Shown: one piece after another, positions 1-12,055 of the stretch
Position numbering within the stretch: the first letter of the stretch is position 1
How the letters are laid out: each line of letters begins with the position of its first letter
Assembly: GCA_030141605.1 (NCBI GenBank)
Contig: JAQGDQ010000035.1
Coordinates: 682,001-746,000 of the forward strand
DNA from: Tubiluchus corallicola
Lineage: Eukaryota > Priapulida > Priapulimorpha > Priapulimorphida > Tubiluchidae
Direction: 5' to 3'
Length of the DNA stretch: 64,000 nt
Notes under the pieces: model-generated
Databases searched by the model: none
What the model was told of the DNA's origin: nothing
Seen by the model: the letters and a program-made list of their open reading frames with translations, nothing else
Made by a program: the position numbers and the translations under genes

Positions 1-1
1 C

Positions 2-601
2 AGGCAGATTATGACCCGCACCGGAGTGCAAGTTTTGAAAAGGAGGCGTTCCGTTGACAATGGCCAAGACGCCAATGAATCACTAACACGGGAGAATTCG
101 AAGTTTGATTTGACTGAATGTACGTACATGTTTACCCCGCTGGTTGTAGATGATTCAGTAAGTAAGCGTGCAAGCACCCAACAGAAGCAAGGTGTTACTA
201 GAAGCTTGTCCAGTTCTGGATCTGACAGTTCTGACATTGCATATGACAACAGAAAGTTATCAGACGTTTCATCATCAAACGACTGCGTCTTTGACGACGA
301 CTGCATGTCAATGATGTCGACAGAAAGTGACAATAGCCGCCGGTCTTCAACACTATCAAATCTTTCAGAAAGCGAGCTGTGTAAAGATCGCCTGCGACAT
401 TCCAGCTTTGATGAATGCCCACCATGCCCGGACGAGGTTACACAAGAGTACATCGTTAGGGTCCTACGGGCCTGTGACGGTGCGCACACTCTGGAAGAAA
501 TCACAGAAGGAATCGAAAAAATTAACAAAGAAGAAGAAAATTCTCCAGATGGAACACCCAGACGAAAAAATTCGTTATTTAAAACAGTGATTGTACTTTG
601 A
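2..601 (+). CDS. C-terminal part of an unrecognised serine-rich protein (5' end outside window)
   Basis: The frame is open from the left edge to a TGA at 599-601, so this is probably the last exon, or the end of it, of a gene entering from the left. The visible 199 residues are polar and look disordered. A basic KRRR stretch lies near the start, followed by Ser/Asp-rich tracts (SSSGSDSSD, DDDCMSMMSTESDNSRRSS) and then a more ordered tail starting at CPPCPDEVTQEYIVRVL and running through THTLEEI-like helix-forming sequence. The chain ends in TVIVL, which fits a class II PDZ ligand (hydrophobic at -2 and 0). GC content is clearly above that of the flanking DNA, which supports real coding. I do not recognise the family. 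Many intracellular signalling proteins have tails of this kind, so no function is assigned. Confidence 0.75.
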   Translation, partial: RQIMTRTGVQVLKRRRSVDNGQDANESLTRENSKFDLTECTYMFTPLVVDDSVSKRASTQQKQGVTRSLSSSGSDSSDIAYDNRKLSDVSSSNDCVFDDDCMSMMSTESDNSRRSSTLSNLSESELCKDRLRHSSFDECPPCPDEVTQEYIVRVLRACDGAHTLEEITEGIEKINKEEENSPDGTPRRKNSLFKTVIVL

Positions 602-1298
602 TCATCATATTGTCAGATGGGTTTGTGTACACAAAAGGGAGTCGTATATAACATTTTGTAAATACTTCACTGCCTTGCTTTAACATAATAGGATATCATT
701 AGACAGTGCATAGACAGTTCTCAAGGCAGAACAGACTATACTTAGCGTAGTGGTAATGAACTAGTTTTTCTGAGGCCACATTACGATCACATCGGAACAC
801 CTCAGATATTGGCACTTTTAGTTGAATATAACGGAAATTTCACATTTTCTAGGCATATTGGTTTATATTTCATTAATCGATATTCTAATATGATTCTCTA
901 ATAATTAGTTACCATACTTTGTAGTCACTCACTTATTGATTTTCTAGTCACTCAATGGTTGAATGGCTAGTCTCAGATTTGTTTTTCTACCAAACAGTGT
1001 GTCTTAAAATTAAGCTCATGGACCTTTCACTTAACAGTATGCGACCGATGACTATTACTATAAAGTTTTAGAGATGTTACATGTAAAATGCCACGTCGCT
1101 TCATCTAACTAGAGTTCACTAATATGAAGAAATTGTAGCGCTGTAGCCTTGAATGATAACTGAGGCTTGTGTTCTTTATGTAGTTGATTCAAAAGTGTGA
1201 CAGATTTTGCTCATTGTGACCTCAAATCTGATACGTTTCTGTATGCGGTATGCTATTCAGTGAACTATGAAACATTTAAATTAAAAAGTGAAAATAAA
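602..1298 (+). other. Probable 3' UTR of the left-edge gene, ending at an AATAAA
   Basis: AT-rich non-coding sequence follows the TGA directly with no further open frame. AATAAA occurs at 1293-1298 and is followed by a T-rich stretch, making it the best polyadenylation signal downstream. Other signals farther on cannot be excluded. Confidence 0.4.
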
Positions 1299-4200
1299 TG
1301 TTCTAATAATTACATTTATTTGTGTTTATAATTATATAGAGCGCGAGTGCATGATGCTCTTAGGACCATTAAGGCTGTTAGTCTTTAAAATTAAAAACTC
1401 TCAAAATGTAAATTTACAGTAGTTTTGTAGTAGTAGCTGTATTTTTAAAATGCAGTACTCTGTAGTAATTTAAACAGCATTGAAAAACTATTCAGTAGTT
1501 TAATTATAATCTTCTCATTATGAGTTGTATGCATAAAGTAGACAAGCATTAGCTAATTTTTGCTTAATATATTCTGTTCTCGAGGGAATCTGATTAAAAA
1601 CGTGTTGTAACAAGAGAAGCTTGTTAAGTACGCGCTTATAATTACATTATAGTGGCGCATTTTGATGTATCATATGTTTCATGCCTGTATATAGTTAACA
1701 AAGTTTATACATGAGAATGTTTTTTTGTTTATTGAGTCTTTAGTAAATGCGGTCGAGTATTCATTATGAAAGAAAATCCAATGAAAGACAATCTAAACAG
1801 CGTAGATAACCTCATAAAATAATTACTATGCAATTGATTAGAAATATTTTTTGTAAACATTGTCGAACAGTTAAACAAAAACTATAATCGTAATCTGCTA
1901 AAACGCCTTTCAAAATTAAAAAAATAGAAAAAACCATTAAGAAATTTTTCATGTTGATCTATTGCAAAAAGCGGCTCAGTGTTAAAACGTGCAATTGCTT
2001 ATCGGTTACTCTAGGCACAAAAGAGGAAATGTTTTACCTTGAGAGTATTATAATGTTTACCGTCACAACGTAGTCAGCAACAGAAGAAAATCTGTAGTCT
2101 GCACACCGCCGGCGAAGGTATATTTACTTTAGCAACGGGAAGAGAAAAATCGTGCTCTGCTACTCGTTTGCTAATTTTTCTGCGCACCCTAAAATGTTGT
2201 CAGATTTTTGAGTAGCCACGTAAAGCCACGTAAAAATATTTTCACACTTGCTGTAACGGGCTGTAACCCGAATGGCTAAGAATGCATCAAGTCACGCTGC
2301 TCATTAGACAATAAACGGGAAAATAGCAACTCGCCGTATGTGTTTGAGAAGGTAGACAGTTTATATGCTTTGTGGTACAAAAATTGATTTTCCAAGCAAA
2401 TTCCATTGTGTTTAAATATGGGCTTGGTTGTTGGTGACGATATCCATTGCAACTTACATCTGTTACAATCCTGCTACATCTTAGGATAAGTAATTTTTCT
2501 TCGATCGACCTGACTAGTTTCAGCAACGTTACAAGTTATAGACTTCGTTTTTTAACTTTTTTCAGGGCAAAATCGCATGTATACTACAGAAGATAGAGCA
2601 AAATAAAGACTGAGTGCAATAATAAAACTAAATGAACAAAATAATAAAACAAAAGTAATATTTTTTTAAATTCACATTAATTGTGCGTTTGTTCGACCTT
2701 TCAACTTTTATTAAGTTTGTTCTTTTGTTTTTTTATCTGCCTTCTTTTAATAGTGAAGTTTTTTATTATTATGTACAGCTGCATTTACTACTTTACTACT
2801 ACTTTAAATCTGGTGCACTTTTAGTTTCGTTTAACATAGAATTATGCTTACAGCAGACCATGGAGTACATTCCTCATAGGATCTGTATCACTTTCTACAT
2901 TTCAGTAAAGAAATATTGAAACTGCATTTGAGATTAACATAATTTTATTGCTTTGCGTTGCAGTTTTCACCGAACACACCGTTGACCGGTGTTTTCTTAT
3001 TACACGTTTTGAAATTTCCTCAGGCAAGCTAGAAACGTGTAAAGCAACCTTGCACGCAAGGTCCACGTTTCTATAATGACTACTGCATGCAAACTGTTTG
3101 CAAACTTTAACTTTTATAGTTTGCTGTTCTGCTTTTTGAAGACTGGAAGCCATGAAAACAAAACAACACAACAATCTCTACCACTGATAATAATAATAAG
3201 GGCGCGATGGAAGAAATAACAGGCCGTACAACGGGCGTACATGCACACCACACTGGTTTGTCAAAATCATACAGCCAATTTAAAGTCTAGGAGCTATATA
3301 CGTATACCATTTATTTCAAACATATAGTTAACAGTAAAATTATAAGAAGTACAAAATCATGTAGAAGAAAACTACTGTATAAATTACTTATAGGCTACGA
3401 ACCAGGTCGAAATGCTAAACTTAACAGGGAAAATATCTATCAGCATTAATGCACAAAAACAAACTGTTTTTATAGCGCATAACCGAAATTTTTAAATAAC
3501 ATCTACATCGCGTTGACACAGTTGTGCGCCATGGAAGGAAAGGAGCTGGGTTTACCTGAGCAGAACTCAATAGTCCCGGGAACCACTGCAAAGCACTTAT
3601 AGGGTACGAACCAACGTCGAAACGGCCTGGTCGACATTTAAAGATCAATTCATTCCAGTTAACTTCACAATTCACACTTTTATTTCAGACTTAGAATTCA
3701 TATTAAAATAGACTTAAAAACAAGTCAATTTATACAGTCACAAAATGCCTTTAAAAGCTATTACAGTAACAAAGAACTGGTTGCTTGTTTGCGTAAGTTA
3801 TTACTGATGATCACTGCAGGCTGCAGTCGAAATGTTTGTGACATGCTTTTTTTTATATCTTAAAACTTTTAAAAAAAGTTGTTTTCTTTCACGAAACTAA
3901 AAAATTATGCAAAATATACAAACATCAAATATTCAGATGAGGCAATACAAAAGCGGTGTTTCTGAATTAATCAGGAAAAATGAATTTCAATAATGAAAAA
4001 TTAATTTCATTTTGTATCTAGCCGGATGACGATACCTCAGGAATAAAGTGTTCATTAGTTTTGCTGCAGAAATGTTTCAGGAAATCGGTTGTAAAGCCGA
4101 AAAAATTAAAACCGAAGGTACGTTTTATGCAAGCATTATACTTCGAATTGAATTCTAGTTTATTATGCAAATTGTTACAAACAGAACGTTTAAAGCATTG

Positions 4201-4940
4201 TTTACAACAATAGACTTTTTCTTGTAACTAAACTAATTTATGCAGTTTCAAACCATTGCCAAGAAGAACTCAAATGGTGCCTGCAAATGAAAGAATTAGT
4301 TTCTTTTCTATTTTTCAACATGTCGTCGTTTTGCCTTTTAGTCTGTGAGCGCGACGACAAAAAATTGAGACTAATTACATCGTACTGACTGTCAAGACAA
4401 ATTCTTGTCCTTGAAATGCTCGTTAAACATTTTTGCCTACCTGTAATTAGTTTACCTGTAGAAAAGTTATGTAAACGTGACAGTATCCGCGCACAACACT
4501 ATTAGTACTGTACGTGTTAATTTTTATTATTATTTGTTAAGCATAACCCACGGTGTGGTGGCGGTAGTGGTGGTTAATAAATTTACTAACTACACTCAGA
4601 ATAGAATATAACTAGAAGCAGGAGAGCACGCGTAAAGCCAGTTAACATAATTTGAAGATGATACTAAGACAGCAGATGTACAACCAACAATTTGCACTAT
4701 AATAAACAAACATTCTTGTCCGAGTTCTGATAAAAAACTAAATGAATAACCAGAGAAAAAACAAATTGACATAAAAAACACGTGAAGAGGTAGGAGCACG
4801 ATCTACAAGTCAAAATAAACTTAGTGATTTGAGTTTACTTGAACTAGAGGAATAAGTTCATATCATGTATCATAAAACCATTATCTATGTCCAGACGTTT
4901 AACGTCTATTCAGAAAGCTTGCCTTCTAAAGGCACTTGTA
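1299..4940. other. Intergenic, no gene seen
   Basis: Stop codons are dense in all frames and I see no splice-linked conserved peptide. The only local structures are a short tandem (AGCCACGTAAA twice, about 2219-2238) and a similar pair of about 30 bp at 3385-3414 and 3594-3625, both containing TACGAACC and GTCGAAA. Confidence 0.5.
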
Positions 4941-4944
4941 TTCA

Positions 4945-5150
4945 GTTTGGTGTTGGGTGAAATCGGCTAATGTCGAACACTGGCTTTACTAAAAATAACA
5001 AGGTATTGCAATTGCAGATTTTTCTTCTCTTCTATTAATTAAGAAGAGGAAAAAATAATGTCTATACTACTTTGTTATTTTTAGTAAAGCCTGGAGCTCA
5101 TTTGTCTGATATTAGCCCGTGTTCAATATTACCCACTTTGCTTTAAAATC
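4945..5150. repeat. Long imperfect foldback (hairpin) element
   Basis: GCTTTACTAAAAATAACAA at 4983-5001 is repeated as its exact reverse complement at 5072-5090. The pairing continues inward, with TTTTTCTTCTCTTCT opposite AAGAAGAGGAAAAA around a short AT centre near 5036. It continues outward more loosely, with GGCTAAT and GAACAC motifs on both sides. The whole stretch can fold into one long stem. It could be a foldback MITE or a transcribed hairpin; no target-site duplication is evident. Confidence 0.65.
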
Positions 5151-5272
5151 CGGTTAGTATTACGTATGATAACAATACGTCACGACTGCAAGATAATGGA
5201 AACTCATTATTCACACTGTTCTGACGCCTTTCTATTTATAACAGTGCTGTAGATAGTGTAGGGGAAGCGGAT

Positions 5273-5375
5273 GGACAGTGTGACGTCTGTTTTATGATTA
5301 AGCTCGAATGACGTCACAGAGAAAGCACGTTATAGTTAAGATGGCGGAACAAAATTTTGCTCAGGACGTCACTTT
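5273..5375 (+). promoter_or_regulatory. Cluster of CRE-like sites and a YY1-like AAGATGGCGG motif
   Basis: TGACGTC at about 5280, a full ATGACGTCAC at about 5309, AAGATGGCGGAAC at about 5339 and GGACGTCAC at about 5365 fall within 100 bp, in a GC-richer patch. This resembles a promoter, but no coding exon follows. A similar CRE plus AAGAAGGCGGAAC pair occurs at 56.8 kb, so it may belong to a dispersed repeat. Confidence 0.35.
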
Positions 5376-5640
5376 AATGCAGTACCGACAAACTTCACGC
5401 GTCATCGTCTAATTTTTCCACCATGGTTCAGTATGCCGTGTACGGACTTATTCCAGTGCACAAATGTCAAATAACGCTTTCTTTAATGCTTTTCACTATT
5501 TTTTTCTAGCGGACATAAGTCACATAATAGTTATAGCTTTATTACGCTATTCATTACAAATAGAGAAACATGTAATAAACGATCTTTTTTCATGTTAAAG
5601 ATTCTAACATGTAGGCATGTTCTTAGCAAAATGACTGTAT

Positions 5641-6192
5641 AGGGTGTTTCAAAAGTTAATGCTACAATACACTTTGATTTCCAATTTTCTTCAAATTCAG
5701 CAAGTTTTTGCATGAATGAAAAGTGGCCTTTGGCTATGATGTTTTATTTACTAATTGAAACCCCGCTGCTATGACGATTTGAGTAACGTTAGAAATGCGG
5801 AGCAAAATCAGTTTGGCAAGATTTTCTTCGATCACCAATTGAAGTTGAGCGGAAGTTCAGAATACCATATGGACCACAGGGTCTCTCATGAATTATTAAA
5901 TGTAGTTTTTCAACAAAGTGCAGCCTTTCTTAGCTGCTCATAAGCTATGAGAGATCTTCTCAGTACAAAACACCCGACTTGCTTTCTGAATTGGTCTGTG
6001 AGCCTCTTGAGGTCCTTGAAGAAAATAACGAAAATAGTGACTTAGTGCTGTAGTTCTTTTCAGATTTTCGTCTAATTTGACTAAAAAGGTTGCCAAAGGT
6101 TTTGGTTCAGCTCTACCTGTTTTCAAACATTTTGCTTTGTTTGTTAAAAAATGTTCGAAATGTAAAGTTTGTAGTGATTTTTGACACACCCT
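5641..6192. mobile_element. Decayed mariner-like element with terminal inverted repeats
   Basis: The left end AGGGTGTTTCAAAAG (5641-5655) matches the reverse complement of the right end, AGGGTGTGTCAAAAA (6178-6192), at 13 of 15 positions, and TA lies next to the left end. GGGTGTTTCAAAA is typical of the termini of mariner-type elements. Open segments on the minus strand (for example 5531-5713 and 5938-6219) are broken and show no recognisable transposase signature, so the element is dead or non-autonomous. Confidence 0.45.
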
Positions 6193-8200
6193 GTGTATGT
6201 ACATATAACACTTTGCCATTATATCCGTTGCGAAGGCCTTGAAATTTTAAATATGAAAAGACAATCAATTTAAAATCAGACTTCACGTGAACGTGTTTAT
6301 TAACGTCGAAGCATTTTATTTCCGCGTACTTCAGCTCGTACAATAGTAGCTGTAGGTTCTGCAAAATTCTCTTTAAGACGTACATATGCAAAGGTCAGAC
6401 TGTCTTCTCTACACATGCTGTATAGAACTGCACGATTGAAATTCAAAGCTGGTTTTCAGCTGTAAATTTGTAGACGTGAGTGAAATATTTGTATCTTCAT
6501 ATAGAGATTTTTTAGAGATATACACCATGAAGCGTATGTGTAATGTGGCAGCACGTCTGCACTTGTATAATAATTTTAGGTTTGCATGAACGGTGTTTCG
6601 ATATCACTCTCGTTTTCTGAGTGAGTGTTATAATTTCAATAATTTATAATGATTGATTGTTATAATCATAATTAATATAATTATGATAACAATAATTATT
6701 GATTTTACATTTAGGTTTATCGCTGTGACACATCTCTGCGTTTGTTAGATTATTTTCTACAAAACGTCTCTGGCTCTCTGCTTTTTCCATATTTTTTAAA
6801 CCCTAGTTTTCAAACTTTCAGTTTTTTAAACCGCTGGCCACTTTCTGAGCAATTAGCGGCTTAATTTAAAAAAATTACACGTTTCGTGTATTCCAGGTTT
6901 TTCCAGATTCCAGATTTTCATAGTAGGATTGTGAATATAAGGGTATCTCGCCCATCATCAGTAGATTAGTTAAAATTAAAGATAATAAAAAATCTGCCAT
7001 TCTGCAAGACATCGAGAGTTGCAAATCTTCTTATGCTCAACGTGTTTTCTTGGGTCTGCTAGTAGCCTTTAAAGACATCAGAAATGAACAGAAACAGCAG
7101 ATCATACTAATAGGAATTGTTTAGTAACAATTCTTTCTAAGCAGATTGCGTTGTGTAAAATTAGAATCCGTTTCATTTTTAAATAATTCTTACTGATATT
7201 GCGATCAGTTGATTTCACATCGTTTACCCAATTTTTTAGTATAAGTATGTAAATATGATTGTAAAGACATGCTCGATAGTGTTTGTGTTTATTATTAAGC
7301 TTCAGTTTCCACATAATTGACTCTTCTTCTTCTTCTCTTTGATTCTTGTTCCTGCTCCTGTTATGTTGTTCCCGTTTCTACAGGAGCCGTTGTTGTTCTC
7401 CACCATGCTAGTAATTTCTTTTGTAACTACTATTGCTACTGTTACTGTACTGCAGTCGTTTTGTTGTATTTAGAATTAGTACTTTCCTCAATTACCTAAA
7501 CATTAGAGAAAGTTTTATTTAAACGCATATCTTGTGCGAATAAAAATCATTGAATCTTTTGGAGATAAGCAAAGTAATCAATCGAGCCTGCGCCTTACAG
7601 AGTCTATTTCGAGCAATTTCTCGAGGAAAAGAAATTTAGTTAATCCACAGCGCGGCAAAAGCAATTAATTCCACCTTTACAGATGATGAGTGAAAACGCG
7701 CTTCCACACCGAGTTTTGTCTGTAAATATTGTAGATTTCGTGTTACAAACGCAAGAGAAATAATTGCGTCAAAATTACCTGGGCGAGTGAGTGGTTGGTT
7801 GGTTGGGTAACCCTGAGCAGATGAATCACATTCACAGTCGAGTGGAAATTCTAGAATTCCCAGGTAAACTATGCAACCGCAATCAAGCAGATCAGCTTAT
7901 CCCATCACGAGGTCAACATCCTTTTCGCCTTTATTTGATTAAAATTTAAGTCGATATAGGCAGAATTTGAACACGCTTGTTTTATCGTGTAAATCTTATT
8001 GAGTTACTTAGTTTGAAGAATTGAACGGTAAACGATTATTACATCGTAGTGTTTGTATTACTGTATTATATTAAATTTTATTATGCCTGTTTTAGTGGTT
8101 TATAAATGCATTATCGTCAAACCCAGCTTTTAACTCAGTTTTTTAATAGCACACACCACTACCACCGTCAGACCACCGCCACCACCAGTACTAGCACTAC
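6193..8200. other. Intergenic, no gene seen
   Basis: No conserved peptide or convincing exon. TTACCTGGG near 7777 pairs with CCCAGGTAA near 7860, bounding about 90 bp that includes a GGTT tandem. This may be a very small inverted-repeat element. Confidence 0.45.
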
Positions 8201-8201
8201 T

Positions 8202-8378
8202 GCTAACGGCGTGTTCAGACTAAAGAATATTTTCTCGCAACTTATTGTAGACACGCGTTACGGCGCGTTCAGACTACAGATTTTTTCTCGGAAGTTCTCT
8301 CTGAGAGCTCTGACAAAGAACAATGCTTGTCTGCATTTGTATGTGAGAGAAAACTTTCTAATCTGAACACGCCGTAAC
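8202..8378. mobile_element. Small MITE with an extra 5' end copy (TIR GTTACGGCGYGTTCAGA)
   Basis: GTTACGGCGCGTTCAGACTA at 8257-8276 and its near reverse complement ending at 8378 define a 122-bp inverted-repeat element. A third copy of the left end (CTAACGGCGTGTTCAGACTA, about 8203-8222) precedes it by 55 bp, so a second element appears truncated or nested. The ends are flanked by TTA/TAA, compatible with a 3-bp target duplication of PIF/Harbinger type, although the superfamily is uncertain. Confidence 0.6.
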
Positions 8379-8590
8379 AGCAGCAGAAGTGGCTGCAGTG
8401 TTGGTAACAGAGGCGCAGCAAACTGCAGTAGTAGTAAAAGCAACAACAACTGTAGCACTGACTGTAATAATAACAAAGATAAGCATAAAGCACAATACTA
8501 GCCACAATAGCAACCAAATCGGCAGCGTCAACAGTTAGCAACAATAACGACAGCGACAGCAGCAGCAGCAGCAGCAGCAACAACAGTAAT
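8376..8590. repeat. Interrupted CAG/CAA/GTA trinucleotide tract
   Basis: Mixed CAG, CAA, GCA and GTA triplets, densest at about 8555-8580 as (AGC)n. The Leu/Ala-rich reading frames across it are products of the repeat. Confidence 0.7.
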
Positions 8591-9269
8591 ATCTGCATCT
8601 TGTGGTAGAAGAAACTTATTGTAGTGGTGGGTTCTGTTGAAGTCGCCAGTTATTTTTCTAACTTTGTTAAATATGAATGAAAGTATTTGTTGGACACGCC
8701 TGCAACCTTTCAACCAAAAAATCCTAATACGCATAGAAGAAATTTGTTAGGAGAAATTCCCTTCTGGAAGAATTCTTGGAAAAAGCAGTTTCGTATTTAC
8801 TAAAAAAACCTAAACAAGTATTTGTGGCTGAGTTTCTCAGAATTACTTATCCTGGGCGGCAACCCTGGACAATCAAGGCTGGTATATTATATATTACAAT
8901 AATTACATGGATTGATTGGCTGGGCGCTAACTTGGCGTCTTAACGCTGGGGTCAGTTTGTGGTTACGAAAAAAGGCAGAAATTGATTTCAAAAACTCGTT
9001 GTTTAAACACATTGGGGATTTTGTGCGCGTGGGAACGCACATGCTGACTTTACCATGCTACAGAGATTTGCAGAAATTGTTTTTTCTAAACCATTTGCCG
9101 GGGCGGGTTGGTATCCTGATAATATAATGATATCCTGAGAGAACAAAAGGCCTAGGGAAAGGGTGAATCGGACCCAGAAGACCCAGAGATCCTAAGGGCA
9201 CAGGAGGTTCTGGGGAAGGAGAAGGAGTTAGGGATTCGAGATCTTTTTGCATCTAGGTTTAACTGAAAA

Positions 9270-9362
9270 ATCACAGTATAGGTCTATATGTATATATACG
9301 TACAATATATGTACGATACAATATACGTACGGTCTATATGTACAATATGTATGTATGTATAT
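9270..9362. repeat. AT-rich TATATGTAC simple repeat
   Basis: Alternating TATA/GTAC/ATGT motifs rich in short palindromes. The flanks at 8600-9265 and 9363-10050 contain no supported gene. Confidence 0.55.
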
Positions 9363-10058
9363 TCAAGTTTCTGAACCTACGTAAATACGTTCAGAATTTT
9401 GATAACTCATGACGAGGGTTCACGTATGAAAAAGGTCCTAAATCTCAAGAGGCCTAAGCGTCACTGGATGCATGGGCAAAGCGACGGACGAACCGGCAGA
9501 CAAACAAGCAGATAACGAATATGAAAGCAAGCAAACAAATCTCTCATCGGCGGTTCGATGGCTTATATATCGTTATACACATTTATTCACATACATATTT
9601 ATTCATGTACATGCTTGCGGCTGAAATTGCAAGTTTATTCAAATGTGAAAATGTTACATAGATGTTGTGTTAAAAATACAAACCTGCCAGAAGTGTAAAA
9701 AGCGTAAGTGAGCAAGAAAAGCTTTGTCTCAGTTCCATTTCCCAGGGGTTAATAGTTCAGGTTGATGTATTTGAAAACTTTGATGTGCTGGTAAAAGGCA
9801 TATGGGTGTAACAGCAAATTAATGCCTTAATGACCTTATGCTATGTGGTAAAATAAATATAGCTTTATTATCGAAGGACACATTTTTAAATCCGAGTTTA
9901 TAGCTAAAGAGAAGTTTCACAATAACAAATATTTTCTGCAAGAGTCATGCTCTGATATACCACCGGTGGATAATGATAATCGTAGAGATTAAATTCTTTA
10001 ATATGCTGTCTCTTTAGACACCTAATTTCTAAAGATGCAGAAAAAAGACAGTGATATG

Positions 10059-10396
10059 CAGTGCCGCATTTAGACGCGGCGGGGCCCTAAGCGATATAAA
10101 GTTCCGAGACTCTCTCATTTTTTAAATTACATCAGCTGGTCCCAGAAATTTTTAAAATATATATGCCTTTTAATTATAATAATAGCAAAGTGAACAATAC
10201 AAATTATTTTATGAGTAAAAATTACCTAATTATTACTTAAATGAGTAAACTAATTGTTAATTGAGTAAATATTACTCAATTGTTACTTAATTATAAAAAT
10301 GAGCATAAAACCCAAACTGTAATCTTCTTGAGGCTCCATGCAGATTATAAGGCCCGCAGCTGTAGCTTATTTAGCTTATACCTAAATCTGGCACCG
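10059..10396. mobile_element. Non-autonomous hAT-type element with 8-bp target duplication
   Basis: The left end CAGTGCCGCATTTAG (10059-10073) mirrors the right end, whose reverse complement from 10396 reads CGGTGCCAGATTTAG. The 8 bp before the element (GTGATATG, 10051-10058) and after it (GTGGTATG, 10397-10404) match at 7 of 8 positions, the target length expected for hAT transposition. The 338-bp interior is AT-rich, has no coding capacity, and includes a perfect hairpin (AATTGAGTAA ATA TTACTCAATT, 10259-10281). Confidence 0.7.
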
Positions 10397-10654
10397 GTGG
10401 TATGTGTGACTAGAGAAGACTCGCAGTTGTAGCGTAATAACTGTTCCTATAACTGCGTAATAACATGCTATCACAAAAATGCTTGCTTAGTTTACTATTA
10501 TTTAAAAATAGTTACTATATTATTAGATTTATTAATCAATATACTTTTAGACCTTATATAAATAACTTGCCGAAGGTCTAGTTAACTTTCGAAACGCCGA
10601 ATTTGGTTGGTCATTTATTAGGGATGAATTATGGACTGCCTGGATCACTAAGGA

Positions 10655-10805
10655 GTGAGATGGTGCAGTAGTCACCTTGTGGTAAGCACAACGTCCTTAA
10701 ATTCAAATGTGCAAGCTGCATTCCAACTTTTTCACATTTCTCGTCTTTCAAGTTTGCTATCAAAATTTAATTAACAGTGGGCTAGTAAGATCACTGGAAA
10801 GCATT
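10655..10805 (+). mobile_element. tRNA-like SINE, copy 1
   Basis: The sequence aligns along its length with 13,095-13,255. Both have a promoter-like TGGTGCAGTAG/TGGTCAATGG box, a second box with TTCAAAT, then the tail CACATTTCTCGTCTTTCAAG/TACATTTCCCATCCTTTGAAG and ATCAAAATTT(A/T)(A/G)TTAA. The box spacing and RNA polymerase III-type A/B boxes suggest a tRNA-derived SINE family. Confidence 0.55.
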
Positions 10806-11955
10806 TCCACGCTCATTCTTTTAGCCAAGTCTCAACCAAGAATACTGTACTACTTAGCAGCGGAAAATTTTAGCTTCAAGCTAAAATAGCTGAAATAAAG
10901 CATAAAATGAATGATAATCATTAAATAGCGTCCGCAATTTCGCGAGGCTCCGCCTGAAAAACCAATTTCTAAAATTAAAAAAGGATTGTGATGGTTTTTG
11001 CACTTGAACCCAGCTACTGAGTAACTAGGAATACATGTTTTTGACTTGCGCATTGGAAAAAACTCGAATAAACTGTCACAAAATTTGATATTCCAGCTTT
11101 GAAGCCGGATCCGCATTTCGGCTGGGTCAGCAACCAGCGTGGGTCTTCATCTGCAAAAAATCATTGGGGACCCTGGTCCGCGATCCGCAAATCACGGAAT
11201 GCGAATCTCTGCTAAACACAGCTTTCAGCACCGGAATATCCATTATTTCGCGAGCTTAAATGGAGACAGTTCCTGGTCCTTGAAGTGGGTGCCCAATTTT
11301 TTGAATAAACACATCTATTGCTTGCAATCTCCAAAAGAATGTCGAGTATGAAGCACTGTGTCGTTAGTCAAGCATAAATATGAGTCATTATTAAAAACCA
11401 CTTACTTATGTTCGTTATACAACCTGTGACACAGTGTCATATGTGCTCTAGGTGCTTAGAGTTTTCTCAACTGCACTACAAATATACACAACCTTGAGAA
11501 TCAGACAAATTACTTTTACCAACATTAGCGAACAAATAATAACGCTTCCATGTTCCAGGCACGGAAGCGAATTGGATATGGCTTTTCGGATATAAAAGAG
11601 TGATCTTTGGGATGAAAACGTTACTTACACAACTAATTAATTTTATTTCATCTTTTATACATTTCGGCACAACGGCAAGATGGTCGCCTGTGTAGGGACC
11701 ATTATAGGTGTTACGTAGTTGTGAAAGTTTTAGAACTTTAATTAAAGCCGCTTTTAAATAAAGGTTATTTTTATTATATTATTACTACTATTATCATCAG
11801 GAATTTGTAATTTTGGTTTTATCGTTATTAGTGATAATGTGGGAATGCCAAAGGCTCAATTCTTGTGTTTTTCAGGAAATCTGCAGAATTCATTCCAAGA
11901 TGTTAAAGAAGTGCCATAAATGCGTTTTCTGCAGACGGTGTGTTCGTGTAAAATT
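10806..11955. other. Intergenic, no gene seen
   Basis: Open frames are short and show no recognised domain. On the minus strand, GGTTCAAGTGC near 11,000 resembles a B box and could mark another diverged SINE, but no second half was found. Confidence 0.4.
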
Positions 11956-11958
11956 TTG

Positions 11959-12033
11959 AACAACAATAGCAACAACAACATCAACAATAACAACAACAAC
12001 AACCACAACAACAACAACAACAACAACAACAAG
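11959..12033. repeat. (AAC)n microsatellite
   Basis: Imperfect AAC/ACA triplets over about 75 bp. It abuts the element starting near 12,050. Confidence 0.85.
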
Positions 12034-12055
12034 TGTGTGGTCCGGTATGCCAGTT

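Noticed and set aside
8258-8598. Leucine-rich minus-strand frames
   Set aside because: Translation of CAG/CAA triplets and MITE sequence.
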